Part shown: positions 21,400-30,516 of the stretch, piece after piece
Layout: each line of letters opens with the position of its first letter
Position numbering within the stretch: the first letter of the stretch is position 1
DNA from: an uncultured Pantoea sp.
GTDB lineage: Bacteria; Pseudomonadota; Gammaproteobacteria; Enterobacterales; Enterobacteriaceae
Assembly: GCA_913778495.1 (NCBI GenBank)
Contig: CAJYVD010000016.1
Span: forward strand, 1 to 64,000
Reading direction: 5' to 3'
Length of the DNA stretch: 64,000 nt
Made by a program: the position numbers and the translations under genes
Notes under the pieces: model-generated
What the model was told of the DNA's origin: nothing
The model's input: only the letters and a program-made list of their open reading frames with translations
The model's database searches: none

Positions 21400-21822
21400 A
21401 TGAACCTGCGACCTCTTATTCCCGCCGCTGCGCTGCTGCTCAGCGGCTGCGCCACTATCGTCGGTACGGAAACGCAACCGGTTAACATTGACTCTGTGCC
21501 GCGCGGCGCGCGTTTCGTCGTACAGGATGAAACCGGTCGCGCGGTGGCGCAGGGCTACACGCCGCAAACCGTGCAGCTGGCGAAATCCACCGGTAACTAT
21601 TTCGGTAAAAAACACTATCAGGTGATGCTGGAAAGCCCCGGATATGTGCCCGTGACCTTGCCGATCGAAGCCAATGCCAACCTGTGGTATCTGCTGGGCA
21701 ACATTCCGCTGCTGGGCTTCCCTGGCTGGCTGCTGGTGGATCCTTTCTACGGCGGCATGTATGACCTGAAGCCGGCGCACCCGCAGCCGCGCCTCAACGT
21801 GGTCGGCGCGCGCGGCGGCTGA
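21400..21822 (+). CDS. Putative outer-membrane lipoprotein of unknown function
   Basis: A 140-residue protein with a signal peptide ending in LLLSGC-ATIVG, so Cys17 is the likely lipidated residue. The Ala at +2 predicts outer-membrane sorting. The mature part begins like PEGA-type domains (QPVNIDSVPRGARFVVQDETG then GYTPQTVQL). A hydrophobic Trp-rich stretch (NLWYLLGNIPLLGFPGWLLVDPFYGGMYDL) follows. I recognise the lipoprotein class but no assigned function. Confidence 0.75.
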   Translation: MNLRPLIPAAALLLSGCATIVGTETQPVNIDSVPRGARFVVQDETGRAVAQGYTPQTVQLAKSTGNYFGKKHYQVMLESPGYVPVTLPIEANANLWYLLGNIPLLGFPGWLLVDPFYGGMYDLKPAHPQPRLNVVGARGG

Positions 21823-21843
21823 TTTTAGCGATAAGTCGTGCGG

Positions 21844-21872
21844 AAAAAACGCGGGCCGGCGTCACCGGCCCG
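21844..21872 (-). terminator. Terminator of the peptide-type ABC operon
   Basis: On the minus strand the stem CGGGCCGG/CCGGCCCG with a 5-base loop is followed by CG and six T's, just after the last ABC gene. Confidence 0.88.
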
Positions 21873-21878
21873 GCGGGG

Positions 21879-22556
21879 TCAGGCGCGGCGCGCTTCCACA
21901 ATGCGGCCCTGCGCCATGCGCACGGCGCGGTCGCACATGTGATCAATCACATCCGGATCGTGGCTGACCAGCACCATGGTGAGGCCGCTGTTCTGCTTGA
22001 GATCGTTAAGCAGATTGAGGATTTCCGCCTGTACCGACATATCCAGCGCCGAGGTGGGTTCATCCAGCAGCAGAATTTTCGGCTGTAGCAGCAGCGCGCG
22101 CACGATGGCGACGCGCTGGCGCTGGCCACCGGACAGCTGATGCGGATAGCGGTCCGCCAGCGCGCTATCCAAACCGACGCGGCGAAATCCCTCGTTGATG
22201 CGATCGTCCACATTATCCTGCTTCAGCATTTTCAACGGCTCGGCCAGCGTGCGGCGCAGGCGATGGCGCGGGTGCAGCGACGCGTAGGGGTCCTGAAAGA
22301 CCATCTGCACATCGCGGCGCAGCTGACCGGTGAACGGTTTGCCCGGCGTCACCGATACGCCCGCCAGCGCCATATGGCCCTGCCAGTGCGGGTTCAGACC
22401 CGCCAGCACCCACAGCAGCGAAGACTTCCCGCAGCCTGACGGCCCCACCAAGCCAAAACACTCGCCCGGCGCCACCTGCAACGTGACGTCATGTACCACC
22501 GTGCGCAGCTCGTAACCGTGCTTATGGGAGACGCTAAGATCCTTGAGTTCAATCAT
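21879..22556 (-). CDS. Peptide/nickel-type ABC importer ATPase (DppF/OppF-like)
   Basis: A 225-residue cytoplasmic ATPase. Walker A is GPSGCGKSS, the signature is LSGGQRQRV, and Walker B is [12 protein letters not shown] followed by the switch His in VSHDPDVIDH. It is shorter than typical DppF (about 330) because the C-terminal oligopeptide-type extension is missing. It is the last of five tightly packed genes and overlaps the previous ATPase by 8 bases. The substrate cannot be read from the sequence. Confidence 0.88.
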   Translation of the reverse strand: MIELKDLSVSHKHGYELRTVVHDVTLQVAPGECFGLVGPSGCGKSSLLWVLAGLNPHWQGHMALAGVSVTPGKPFTGQLRRDVQMVFQDPYASLHPRHRLRRTLAEPLKMLKQDNVDDRINEGFRRVGLDSALADRYPHQLSGGQRQRVAIVRALLLQPKILLLDEPTSALDMSVQAEILNLLNDLKQNSGLTMVLVSHDPDVIDHMCDRAVRMAQGRIVEARRA

Positions 22557-23382
22557 GGTGTGCCTCCAGCGCGGCGCGATCCAGCACCGGCAGCGGTTCG
22601 CCGTGCGTGGCTTTGCTGGGGCGACAGGCCCACAGCGTGCGCGTATAAGGATGCGTCGCGTTGGCGAGCTGCGCCGCAGGCAGCGTATCCAGCAGGCGGC
22701 CTTTGTACATCACCATCACCCGCTCGCAGTGCTCCGCGACCTGCTGCAAATCGTGGCTGATCAGCAGCAGGCCCATATTGCGCTGCTCCACCAGCTGGCG
22801 GATCAGCGCCAACACCTGATCGCGCATGGCGTGATCGAGCGCTGAGGTGGGTTCGTCGGCAATCAGCAGATCGGGATCGGTGATCAGCGCGATGGCCAGC
22901 ATCACGCGCTGGCCCATGCCGCCAGAAAGCTGATGCGGATAGCGCGTCATTAGCTGGCGCGGGTCAGGCAGCCCCACGGCGTTGAGCATGTCGCACACTT
23001 TCTCACGGCGCTCAGCGCGGCTGAGTTTGCGGTGCAGCACCAGCGGCTCTTCAACCTGCCAGCCGATGGTGCGCGTCGGATTCAGCGCATATTTCGGGTC
23101 TTGCATCACCATGGCGACGCGGCTGCCGCGCAGCGTGATCCAGTCGCGCTCCTGCAGCGTCAGCGCATTGTTGCCGGCCACCTCAAGACGATCGGCGTGC
23201 AGATGCAACGCGGGAGAAAGCAGCCCCATCAGCGCGCGTGCGGTGAGGGATTTCCCCGAGCCGGATTCGCCCACCAGCGCGACGCGCTCGCGGCCGATTT
23301 GCACGTGAATGCCGTCCACCAGCAGCGCATCATCGCTGCGGATCGTCAGGCCCTGGGCATCAATTAACAGATTATTTGGCAT
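22549..23382 (-). CDS. Peptide/nickel-type ABC importer ATPase (DppD/OppD-like)
   Basis: A 277-residue ATPase with Walker [11 protein letters not shown], signature LSGGMGQRV, Walker [13 protein letters not shown] and the switch His in [11 protein letters not shown]. The C-terminus has the Cys-containing oligopeptide-type tail ([12 protein letters not shown]), which in relatives binds an Fe-S cluster or zinc. It pairs with the next ATPase to form the heterodimer. It overlaps the upstream permease gene by 11 bases. Confidence 0.88.
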   Translation of the reverse strand: MPNNLLIDAQGLTIRSDDALLVDGIHVQIGRERVALVGESGSGKSLTARALMGLLSPALHLHADRLEVAGNNALTLQERDWITLRGSRVAMVMQDPKYALNPTRTIGWQVEEPLVLHRKLSRAERREKVCDMLNAVGLPDPRQLMTRYPHQLSGGMGQRVMLAIALITDPDLLIADEPTSALDHAMRDQVLALIRQLVEQRNMGLLLISHDLQQVAEHCERVMVMYKGRLLDTLPAAQLANATHPYTRTLWACRPSKATHGEPLPVLDRAALEAHHD

Positions 23383-24229
23383 GACGGGTATCCAGTCGGT
23401 CGCGCAGGCCGTCGCCTGTCAGGTTAAACGCCAGGCTGGCGAAAAGGATGGCGGCGCCAGGCGCGGCGGCGACCCACCACTGATCGAAGATCACTTTACT
23501 GCCTTCGGCCACCATCGAGCCCCATTCTGCGGTCGGCGGCTGTACGCCCATGCCGAGGAAGCCCAGTCCGGCAGCGGAGAGAATAATCCCGCCGAGGCTC
23601 AGCGCGGCGCGCACCACGGCAGTGGGCAGGCAGAGCGGTAAAATGTGGCCAAACATCAGGCGTAAGCCGCTGATGCCCTGCATCCGTGCGGCAGCGAGGT
23701 AGTCGCTGCGGCGCAGCGCCAGCGTTTCCGCGCGCGCCTGGCGGGCAAACGGCGGCCAGCTGGTTAACGCCAGCGCCAGCGCACCGTTCATCAGGCCAGG
23801 GCCGAGCATCGCGACCAACGCCAGCGCGATCACCAGATTCGGCAGCGACAGAAAGATATCGGTGATGCGCATCAGTACGCGCTCAGTCCAGCCGCCGACG
23901 TAGCCCGCGGTGATGCCCACCAGCAGGCCGACGGGAATGGTCAGCAGCAGGATCAGCGACACCAGCAGCAGGGTGGGGCGCGCGCCGTAAATCACGCGCG
24001 ACAGCAGATCGCGGCCAAAGCCGTCGGTGCCAAACCAGTGCAGAGACGACGGCGGCATCAGGCGCTCGCCGATGGTCTGTACATTGGGATCAAAGGGGGC
24101 CAGCAGGGGAGCCAGCAGCGCCATCGCCACCAGGATCACCACCAGCGTCAGGCCGATGGTCAGGGAGGTGACGCGCGCCCGGCGACGACGCGGGCGCAGC
24201 GTTTCGAGTTCTTGCAGTTGTTGAGTCAT
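23372..24229 (-). CDS. Peptide/nickel-type ABC importer permease (DppC-like)
   Basis: A 285-residue inner-membrane permease. One N-terminal TM helix is followed by FDPNVQTIGERLMPPSSLHWFGTDGFGRDLLSRV, a DppC/OppC hallmark. The EAA loop DYLAAARMQGISGLRLMFGH couples to the ATPase. It overlaps the preceding permease gene by 4 bases. Confidence 0.9.
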   Translation of the reverse strand: MTQQLQELETLRPRRRRARVTSLTIGLTLVVILVAMALLAPLLAPFDPNVQTIGERLMPPSSLHWFGTDGFGRDLLSRVIYGARPTLLLVSLILLLTIPVGLLVGITAGYVGGWTERVLMRITDIFLSLPNLVIALALVAMLGPGLMNGALALALTSWPPFARQARAETLALRRSDYLAAARMQGISGLRLMFGHILPLCLPTAVVRAALSLGGIILSAAGLGFLGMGVQPPTAEWGSMVAEGSKVIFDQWWVAAAPGAAILFASLAFNLTGDGLRDRLDTRHAK

Positions 24230-25278
24230 CGGGTTCTCGGATCGGTTAGCCAGGTCAGGGCATCGGCCACGGCGTTAAGCAGAATAAAGCAGCTGCCGAT
24301 CAACAGCGTGGCGCCGAGGATCGCCGGCACATCTGAAGAGAACAGCGCGTTGGTCATGTAACGCCCTACGCCCGGCCAGGCGAACACGGTTTCGGTCAGC
24401 ACTGAGCCTTCCAGCAGGGTGGCGTAAGAGAGGGCGATAACCGTGATCAGCGTGCCCAGCACGTTCGGGAAAATATGACGCAGCAGAATGCGCGTACGGC
24501 TGGCACCTTTAGCGCGCGCCAACACCACATACTCTTTACTGCTCTCTTCCAGCAGCGCGGCGCGCAGCAGGCGCGTGATGCCGGCCATCGCCAGCAGGCC
24601 GAGGATCACCACCGGCAGCCACAGGTGGGCCAGCGCGTTGCGGAACATCTCCGGATCGCCGGACAGCCAGCTGTCGATCAGGACGAAACCGGTTTTGGGT
24701 TCCAGCGTGTACACCCAGATATCATCCAACTGTCCCGGTCCCGCGGACCAGTGCAGCACGGCATAAAACAGCAGCAGCCCGAGCAGTCCCAGCCAGAACA
24801 CCGGCACCGAGTAGCCCAGCAGCGAAATAAAGCGCGCCACGTTATCCATCACGCTGCCTGGTTTCCAGGCGGCCAGCAGCGCCAGCGTCACGCCAAACAC
24901 CGCGGCGAAGATCATGGAGCAGGTCGCCAGCTCCAGCGTGGCGGGGAAGGTGCGCAGCAGATCGGTACTCACCGGCTGATTGGTGAGGTGGGAAAGCCCC
25001 AGGTCGCCGCGCGCCAGATGGCTGATATAGCGCCAGAACTGCACCAGCACCGGCTGATCGAGGCCGAGATCGTGGCGCACCTGCGCGTACGTCGCCTCAC
25101 TGGCGTGGTCGCCGGCGATCTGCTGCACCGGATCCACCGGTGACAGGTGCGACAGCATAAAGGTAAACGCCAGCAGGCCCAGCAGCGTCACCACCAGCGA
25201 CAGCAGGCTGGTGATGAGGCGGCTCAGGCGCTGCCAGAGTGGCCGGGCGAACCCGGCCTGTGATGCAGATACCGCCAT
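24226..25278 (-). CDS. Peptide/nickel-type ABC importer permease (DppB-like)
   Basis: A 350-residue permease of the DppB/OppB type. The N-terminal TM is followed by the conserved HLSPVDPVQ and QIAGDHASEATYAQVRHDLGLDQP segments. The EAA loop EYVVLARAKGASRTRILLRH is near the C-terminus. The stop codon and the binding-protein stop/start region share one base, so the five genes form one operon. Confidence 0.9.
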   Translation of the reverse strand: MAVSASQAGFARPLWQRLSRLITSLLSLVVTLLGLLAFTFMLSHLSPVDPVQQIAGDHASEATYAQVRHDLGLDQPVLVQFWRYISHLARGDLGLSHLTNQPVSTDLLRTFPATLELATCSMIFAAVFGVTLALLAAWKPGSVMDNVARFISLLGYSVPVFWLGLLGLLLFYAVLHWSAGPGQLDDIWVYTLEPKTGFVLIDSWLSGDPEMFRNALAHLWLPVVILGLLAMAGITRLLRAALLEESSKEYVVLARAKGASRTRILLRHIFPNVLGTLITVIALSYATLLEGSVLTETVFAWPGVGRYMTNALFSSDVPAILGATLLIGSCFILLNAVADALTWLTDPRTR

Positions 25279-26846
25279 TACTTCGTGACCTGCGCGTAGT
25301 AAACCATATCCGGGTTAATGCCCTGCACGTACCCTTTCAGGTTGTCGCGCATCGCCACCAGGTTACGCGCCTGCAGACCGATAACATACGGCGAGTTTTT
25401 CAGCACTTCGCGCTGCATCGCCTGATAGAGTTCAACGCGTTTCTTCGGATCGGCTTCCGCCGTGGCGGCCAGCGTTTGCTTACTCAGCTCAGGAATGTGC
25501 CAGTCTGAGCGGTAGGCGATGGTTTTGCTGCCATCTTCCGGGTTATAGGCAAAAGAGGCGGCGTTGGTGTTCGGGTCAAAATAGTCGGCGCCCCAGGCGT
25601 TCAGGGTGGCTTCATACTGGTGCGCTTTTACGCGCGTCGACACTTCCGAGCTCAGCCCCGGCTGCACCTCTACCTTCACGCCCCCTTTGGCGAAGCTGCC
25701 CTGCAGCGCCTGCGCGATATCCAGGTACGGCGGCTGGTTGCTGGTGGAGAGCTTAAAGCTCACATTGGTCAGGCCGGCCTTTTTCAGAATCGCTTTGGCT
25801 TTTTCCGGATCGTAGCTGTACGGGGTTTCGTTGAGCGCACCGAGGAAACCTTTCGGCAGGAAGGTCTGATGCACTTCGAACTGGCCTTTCAGCAGGTCGT
25901 TGGCAATGCCTTTATAGTCGAACAGATAACGTGCCGCTTCCCACAGGGCCGGATTCTTCAGCACCGGGTTTTCGCCAACGTTGAATTGAATGTAGTACAG
26001 CGAGGCCATAGGAATCGCGTCAGTTTTCACGCCGGGTTTGCCTTTCAACGAGGCAATCTGGTCGGCGCCGAGGTTACGCGCAATGTCCACGTCGCCCTGT
26101 TCCAGCAGCAGACGACGCGCCGCCGGCTCTGGCACGTTCTTGATCAGGATATTTTTCAGCTTCGGCGCGCCCGCAGGTGACGTTGGGTTAGCGCTGAGCA
26201 GCACCGCTTCATGCAGCACGACTTTGCGAATCTGGAACGGGCCGCTGCCCGCGGAGTGAGTACCTAACCAGGCGTGGCCGAAATCGCCGTTTTTGGCGTT
26301 GGCCTGCGCGGTTTTCTCATCGATGATGGACGAGACGGGCGCGGAGAGCAGGCTCAGAACGTAGGTTGGGCTGACGTTGGCGTTCCAGCTGATTTGTACG
26401 TGGTTGTCATCAACCTTTTTCAGAAAGCTATCCACGTTGTCTTTATTCCAGCCGAGCTGGGTAAGAATAAAGGAGGGATCAAGGTTGAGCTTGACCACGC
26501 GGCTCAGCGAAAAAATCACATCTTCTGGACGCAGCGGGTTACCGCTGGCAAATTTCGCGTCTTTTTTCAGGGTAAAGGTCAGGCTACGGTTGTCGCTGCC
26601 CGCTTTCCACTCGCTTGCCAGCGTAGGCTGCAAATCCGTGGGGTTCTGCGGGTTGGATTGCACCAGGCGCTGATAAATGTTGGTGAAAGCCTGCACGGTG
26701 GTGAGTTCAAAACCCTGCGCCGGATCGAAGCTGTCCGCGTCGTCCGTAGACTGCGCGATCACCAGCGTATCTTTCGGGGTCGCAGCCTGAGCAGAGAAGG
26801 CGGCTGCCAGCGAAAGCGCCAGCAGGGAGGGAATAATTTTTTTCAT
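25278..26846 (-). CDS. ABC transporter periplasmic substrate-binding protein, family 5
   Basis: A 522-residue periplasmic protein. A signal peptide (MKKIIPSLLALSLAAAFSAQA, cleavage after AQA) precedes an SBP_bac_5 fold of the DppA/OppA/NikA type (DSFDPAQGFE, LTFTLKKDAKFASGNPLRPEDVIFSL, SYDPEKAKAILKKAGL). It is the first gene of a five-gene importer. The ligand is probably a peptide or related compound. The sequence does not show which. AAGGAAAC precedes the ATG. Confidence 0.88.
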   Translation of the reverse strand: MKKIIPSLLALSLAAAFSAQAATPKDTLVIAQSTDDADSFDPAQGFELTTVQAFTNIYQRLVQSNPQNPTDLQPTLASEWKAGSDNRSLTFTLKKDAKFASGNPLRPEDVIFSLSRVVKLNLDPSFILTQLGWNKDNVDSFLKKVDDNHVQISWNANVSPTYVLSLLSAPVSSIIDEKTAQANAKNGDFGHAWLGTHSAGSGPFQIRKVVLHEAVLLSANPTSPAGAPKLKNILIKNVPEPAARRLLLEQGDVDIARNLGADQIASLKGKPGVKTDAIPMASLYYIQFNVGENPVLKNPALWEAARYLFDYKGIANDLLKGQFEVHQTFLPKGFLGALNETPYSYDPEKAKAILKKAGLTNVSFKLSTSNQPPYLDIAQALQGSFAKGGVKVEVQPGLSSEVSTRVKAHQYEATLNAWGADYFDPNTNAASFAYNPEDGSKTIAYRSDWHIPELSKQTLAATAEADPKKRVELYQAMQREVLKNSPYVIGLQARNLVAMRDNLKGYVQGINPDMVYYAQVTK

Positions 26847-27330
26847 GTTGTTGTTTCCTTGCCTTAAAAAAGTAACGCGAGTGTACGAGAGCGCCGTAAT
26901 GAAGAATAGTCAATTTAAGGCTATGCATATGCCTTCTGGTTCTAAGGGTGCCGTTCTCGTTATAAGCGTGCGGGCGCGGTACTGTGTAAAGCGTAGTCGC
27001 CGCAGCTTTATTCGCGGCGGACGCGCCGTAATTTAATGAGGCGCACGTGAGAAACATATTGTCATTTATCAACGAAATTACAACGGAAATTAAATGCGAC
27101 CAAACGGCCAAATAATTGCCTTTACTTCACTTTACCCGGGAATATAATGGCGGCAATTTCAAAGCAGGAGAATTCAGTTGGACAGTCACCCTTTATCGAC
27201 ACACTTTAAGGTAAGCTGACGCGCGAATTTTTTTGCCGCTGCTTGCCGACCGGCGGGCAGCAATCCTCTCTCTGATGATTGTTCCCACAACAGACGCGTT
27301 AACGGGCATTAAGCCCGCAGGGATATCATC
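26847..27330. other. Regulatory gap between ABC importer and Mg2+ ATPase leader
   Basis: A 484-base stretch with no protein gene. It must hold the divergent promoters of the importer (leftward) and the Mg2+ ATPase (rightward). A -10 TATAAT is present at 27143-27148. A possible -35 TTTACT lies 16 bp upstream at 27121. The downstream half (27150-27330) would be the 5' part of a long mRNA leader, with GC-rich hairpin-forming segments around 27237-27272. Confidence 0.5.
27121..27148 (+). promoter_or_regulatory. Candidate promoter of the Mg2+ ATPase leader
   Basis: TTTACT (27121) and the perfect TATAAT (27143) have a 16-bp spacer. The -35 is poor, which suits an activated promoter. A CTTTA direct repeat (27120 and 27130) covers the -35 region, but its 10-bp period does not match the 11-bp PhoP box, so the activator remains open. 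The predicted leader is close to 500 nucleotides. Confidence 0.5.
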
Positions 27331-27381
27331 ATGCACATGATTTTACACGCCCTTTTTCCTCCGCCTCGATGCGCACGCTGA
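27331..27381 (+). CDS. Proline-rich leader peptide of the Mg2+ ATPase
   Basis: A 16-codon ORF encoding MHMILHALFPPPRCAR with AGGGA seven bases before the ATG. Three consecutive Pro codons (CCT CCG CCT) are followed by a stop inside the left arm of a perfect hairpin. MgtL of E. coli and Salmonella mgtA, and MgtP of Salmonella mgtCBR, are proline-codon leader peptides in the same position. When proline or Mg2+ is low, slow translation changes the leader structure and allows transcription into the transporter gene. I infer the same role here. The sequence itself is not a copy of MgtL. Confidence 0.65.
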   Translation: MHMILHALFPPPRCAR

Positions 27382-27393
27382 GCCTCAGCGTGC
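27373..27393 (+). promoter_or_regulatory. Hairpin overlapping the leader peptide stop
   Basis: A perfect 9-bp stem GCACGCTGA/TCAGCGTGC with a GCC loop. Its left arm includes the last codons and stop of the leader ORF, so a ribosome there would prevent folding. A second possible stem, CCCG/CGGG, follows. No T run follows closely, so Rho-type control is more likely than intrinsic termination. Confidence 0.65.
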
Positions 27394-27651
27394 TGAACAA
27401 CTTCCCGTTTACCTGATGCGGGCAAGGCGGCATTTGCTGACTTTCTCAACGCAGGTTAACGCGGAAATAACATTAATCTTTTTTATCCGTTAATTAAATA
27501 ATGGACGACGTGCGTCATTCTTATTTCTATTAAGTCTACCGACTTATTACCAGATCAGAATGCGCGGCGGCTGTGCTTCATTATTTATTGCCTTGTGTGT
27601 GCGCTGCACGCAGGGATATCCACTGCCGTAAAATAAAAGAGGAGTGTCATC

Positions 27652-30375
27652 ATGACTGACATGAAACTCAGCCAGGATAAAAAAGCCTGGCAAACGCTGC
27701 GCCAGCCGCAGGGAAAAACCGCGCGCTATGTTATTGAGGCCGAAGCAGGTTGCACACCCGACGCCACGCTGGCGCGTCTGCGCAGCGACGCACAGGGCCT
27801 CACTGAGCAGGAGGCCGCGGCCCGCCTGCTGGCATATGGCGCCAATGAAGTGGCGCACGACAAAGCGCCCCCCGCGCTGATTCAGCTGCTTCAGGCGTTT
27901 AACAACCCGTTTATTTTTGTGCTGATGGCGCTGGCGCTGGTGAGTTTTATCACCGACTACTGGATGCCGCTGCGCCGCGGCGAGGAGACCGATCTGACCG
28001 GTGTCATCATCATTATGACGATGGTAACGCTCAGCGGTCTGCTGCGCTTCTGGCAGGAGTTTCGCACTAACCAAGCCGCCCAGGCGCTGAAGTCAATGGT
28101 GCGCACCACCGCGACGGTGCTGCGCCGCGCCGCGCCGCACGGTGTGCCGCAGAAAGCGGAAGTGGACATCAGCACGCTGGTGCCCGGAGATATTATCTGG
28201 CTCTCTGCCGGCGATTTGGTGCCTGCCGACGTGCGCCTGCTCGACTCGCGCGATCTGTTTATCAGCCAAGCGATCCTCACCGGCGAGTCGCTGCCGGTGG
28301 AAAAATATGACGTCACCGGACACGTCGCCAGCAAAGGCGCGCACGACCAGGATGCGGGCGCGTCCCTGCTGGAGCTGGGCAGCATCTGTCTGATGGGCAC
28401 CAATGTCTCCAGCGGCAGCGCCAAAGCGGTGGTGGTCGCCACCGGCAGCGACACCTATTTCGGCAGCCTGGCGACATCCATCATCGGCGATCGTCCACAA
28501 ACGGCCTTCGATCGCGGGGTTAACAGCGTGAGCTGGCTGCTGATCCGCTTTATGCTGGTGATGGTGCCGGTGGTGCTGCTGATTAACGGCTTTACCAAGG
28601 GCGACTGGCTGGATGCCACGCTGTTTGCGCTGGCGGTGGCGGTGGGTCTGACGCCGGAGATGCTGCCGATGATTGTCAGCTCCAACCTCGCCAAAGGCGC
28701 CATCGCGATGTCACGCCGCAAAGTGATTGTGAAGCGTCTGAACGCCATACAGAACCTTGGCGCCATGGATGTGCTGTGCACCGATAAAACCGGCACGCTG
28801 ACGCAGGACAACATCATCCTCGAACACCATCTTGATTGCGCTGGGGTGGAGAATGCGCGCGTGCTGATGCTGAGCTGGCTCAACAGCCACTATCAGAGCG
28901 GCACGCCAAACCTGATGGATCGCGCCATTCTGCGCTACGGCGAAGATCGCGTTAGCGCCGCGGTGGGTGACAGCTATCAAAAAGTGGACGAACTGCCGTT
29001 TGATTTTGTGCGCCGTCGCGTGTCGGTGGTGGTGCGCGATCGCCGCCTGAATCAACAGATGCTGATTTGCAAAGGCGCGGTGGAGGAGATGCTCAGCATC
29101 GCCAGCGGCGAGCGCATCGGCAAAGCGATCCAACCGCTGACGGCAGCGCGGCGCGATGAACTGCTTGCGCTGGCGCACACCTACAACGATCAAGGGTTCC
29201 GCGTGCTGCTGGTGGCGACCCGCGTGCTGGATGCGCCCGGTTTACAGCAGGCGCTGAGCGTGGCGGATGAGCAGGAGCTTATCGTGGAAGGGCTGCTGAC
29301 GTTTCTCGATCCGCCCAAAGAGAGCGCGGCGAAAGCCATCGCGGCGCTGCGCGACAATGGCGTGCGCGTGAAAGTGCTGACCGGCGATAATCCGGTGGTC
29401 ACGGCGCGCATCTGCCAGCAGGTGGGCATCGACAGCCGTGACATTCTGACCGGCGATCGCATCGCGGCGATGAGCGACGCGCAGTTAGCCGAGGCCAGCG
29501 TGCAGTGCGCAGTGTTTGCCAAGCTCACGCCGCTGCAGAAGTCGCGTATTCTGCGGGCGCTGCAGCAGCAGGGACACACCGTAGGCTTCCTCGGCGACGG
29601 CATTAACGACGCGCCCGCGCTGCGCGATGCCGACGTCGGTATCTCGGTGGACAGCGCCGCCGATATCGCCAAAGAGTCATCGGACATCATTTTGCTGGAG
29701 AAAGACCTGATGGTGCTGGAAGAAGGGGTGATCGCCGGACGCGAGACCTTCGGCAATATCATCAAGTACCTGAACATGACCGCCAGTTCGAACTTCGGCA
29801 ACGTGTTCTCAGTGCTGGTGGCCAGCGCGTTTATTCCGTTTTTGCCGATGCTGGCCATTCAGCTGCTGATCCAGAACCTGATGTACGACGTGTCACAGCT
29901 GGCGCTGCCGTGGGACAAAATGGATCGCGAGTTCCTGCGCACGCCGCGCAAATGGGACGCGCGCAACATCAAACGTTTTATGCTGTGGATGGGCCCGACG
30001 TCGTCGCTGTTTGATATCACCACCTTTGCCCTGATGTGGTTCGTGTTTGCCGCCAACAGCGCGACGATGCAGTCGCTGTTCCAGTCCGGCTGGTTTGTGG
30101 AAGGCTTGCTGTCGCAGACGCTGGTAGTGCATATGCTGCGCACGCAAAAGATTCCGTTTATCCAGAGCCGCGCCGCGCTGCCGGTACTGCTGACCACCGC
30201 GGGCATTATGCTGGCCGGCCTGCTGCTGCCGTTCTCGCCGCTGGGCGGACTAGTGGGACTGGTGCCGCTGCCCTGGGCCTATTTCCCCTGGCTGGTGGCG
30301 ACGCTGCTGGGATATTGTCTGGTGGCGCAGGGCATGAAAACGCTCTACATCAAACGCTTTGGTCAGTGGTTCTGA
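27652..30375 (+). CDS. mgtA: Mg2+-importing P-type ATPase (MgtA/MgtB type)
   Basis: A 907-residue P3B-type ATPase that brings Mg2+ into the cell. The phosphorylated Asp lies in CTDKTGTLT. The actuator motif LTGESLPVEK and hinge motif GDGINDAPALRDADVGIS are intact, and TM4 carries GLTPEMLPMIVSSNL. The N-terminus (MTDMK) and C-terminus (YIKRFGQWF) resemble Salmonella MgtB more than MgtA as I remember them, so either name could be used. A GAGGAG Shine-Dalgarno is present. It is preceded by a long leader with a proline-rich peptide and followed by an overlapping small membrane ORF. Confidence 0.94.
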   Translation: MTDMKLSQDKKAWQTLRQPQGKTARYVIEAEAGCTPDATLARLRSDAQGLTEQEAAARLLAYGANEVAHDKAPPALIQLLQAFNNPFIFVLMALALVSFITDYWMPLRRGEETDLTGVIIIMTMVTLSGLLRFWQEFRTNQAAQALKSMVRTTATVLRRAAPHGVPQKAEVDISTLVPGDIIWLSAGDLVPADVRLLDSRDLFISQAILTGESLPVEKYDVTGHVASKGAHDQDAGASLLELGSICLMGTNVSSGSAKAVVVATGSDTYFGSLATSIIGDRPQTAFDRGVNSVSWLLIRFMLVMVPVVLLINGFTKGDWLDATLFALAVAVGLTPEMLPMIVSSNLAKGAIAMSRRKVIVKRLNAIQNLGAMDVLCTDKTGTLTQDNIILEHHLDCAGVENARVLMLSWLNSHYQSGTPNLMDRAILRYGEDRVSAAVGDSYQKVDELPFDFVRRRVSVVVRDRRLNQQMLICKGAVEEMLSIASGERIGKAIQPLTAARRDELLALAHTYNDQGFRVLLVATRVLDAPGLQQALSVADEQELIVEGLLTFLDPPKESAAKAIAALRDNGVRVKVLTGDNPVVTARICQQVGIDSRDILTGDRIAAMSDAQLAEASVQCAVFAKLTPLQKSRILRALQQQGHTVGFLGDGINDAPALRDADVGISVDSAADIAKESSDIILLEKDLMVLEEGVIAGRETFGNIIKYLNMTASSNFGNVFSVLVASAFIPFLPMLAIQLLIQNLMYDVSQLALPWDKMDREFLRTPRKWDARNIKRFMLWMGPTSSLFDITTFALMWFVFAANSATMQSLFQSGWFVEGLLSQTLVVHMLRTQKIPFIQSRAALPVLLTTAGIMLAGLLLPFSPLGGLVGLVPLPWAYFPWLVATLLGYCLVAQGMKTLYIKRFGQWF

Positions 30376-30461
30376 TGCGCCGGGGCGGTCTGGATCGGGC
30401 GGTGTGCCACCTGCTGATCATGGTTGTGGCGCTTGTCGTGCTAACGTTAGTGATTCGGTAA
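30375..30461 (+). CDS. MgtR-like one-helix small membrane protein
   Basis: A 28-codon ORF whose ATG overlaps the mgtA stop (TGATG), which suggests translational coupling. The charged N-terminus MRRGGLDRAVCH is followed by one hydrophobic helix, LLIMVVALVVLTLVI, and a final Arg. Salmonella MgtR is a 30-residue one-helix peptide encoded just after mgtB that acts on MgtC. Position, size and topology match, although no mgtC is present here. The assignment is inferred from context. No sequence identity is claimed. Confidence 0.6.
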   Translation: MRRGGLDRAVCHLLIMVVALVVLTLVIR

Positions 30462-30516
30462 CAATCCGGGCAGGGCGATCCTGCCCGTTGCGATTGCATC
30501 CAACGGAGAGAAAATC

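Noticed and set aside
27120..27134. Possible PhoP box before the Mg2+ ATPase leader
   Set aside because: A CTTTA direct repeat is present, but its period is 10 rather than 11 bp and the sequence lacks GTTTA. PhoP control is plausible but not shown.
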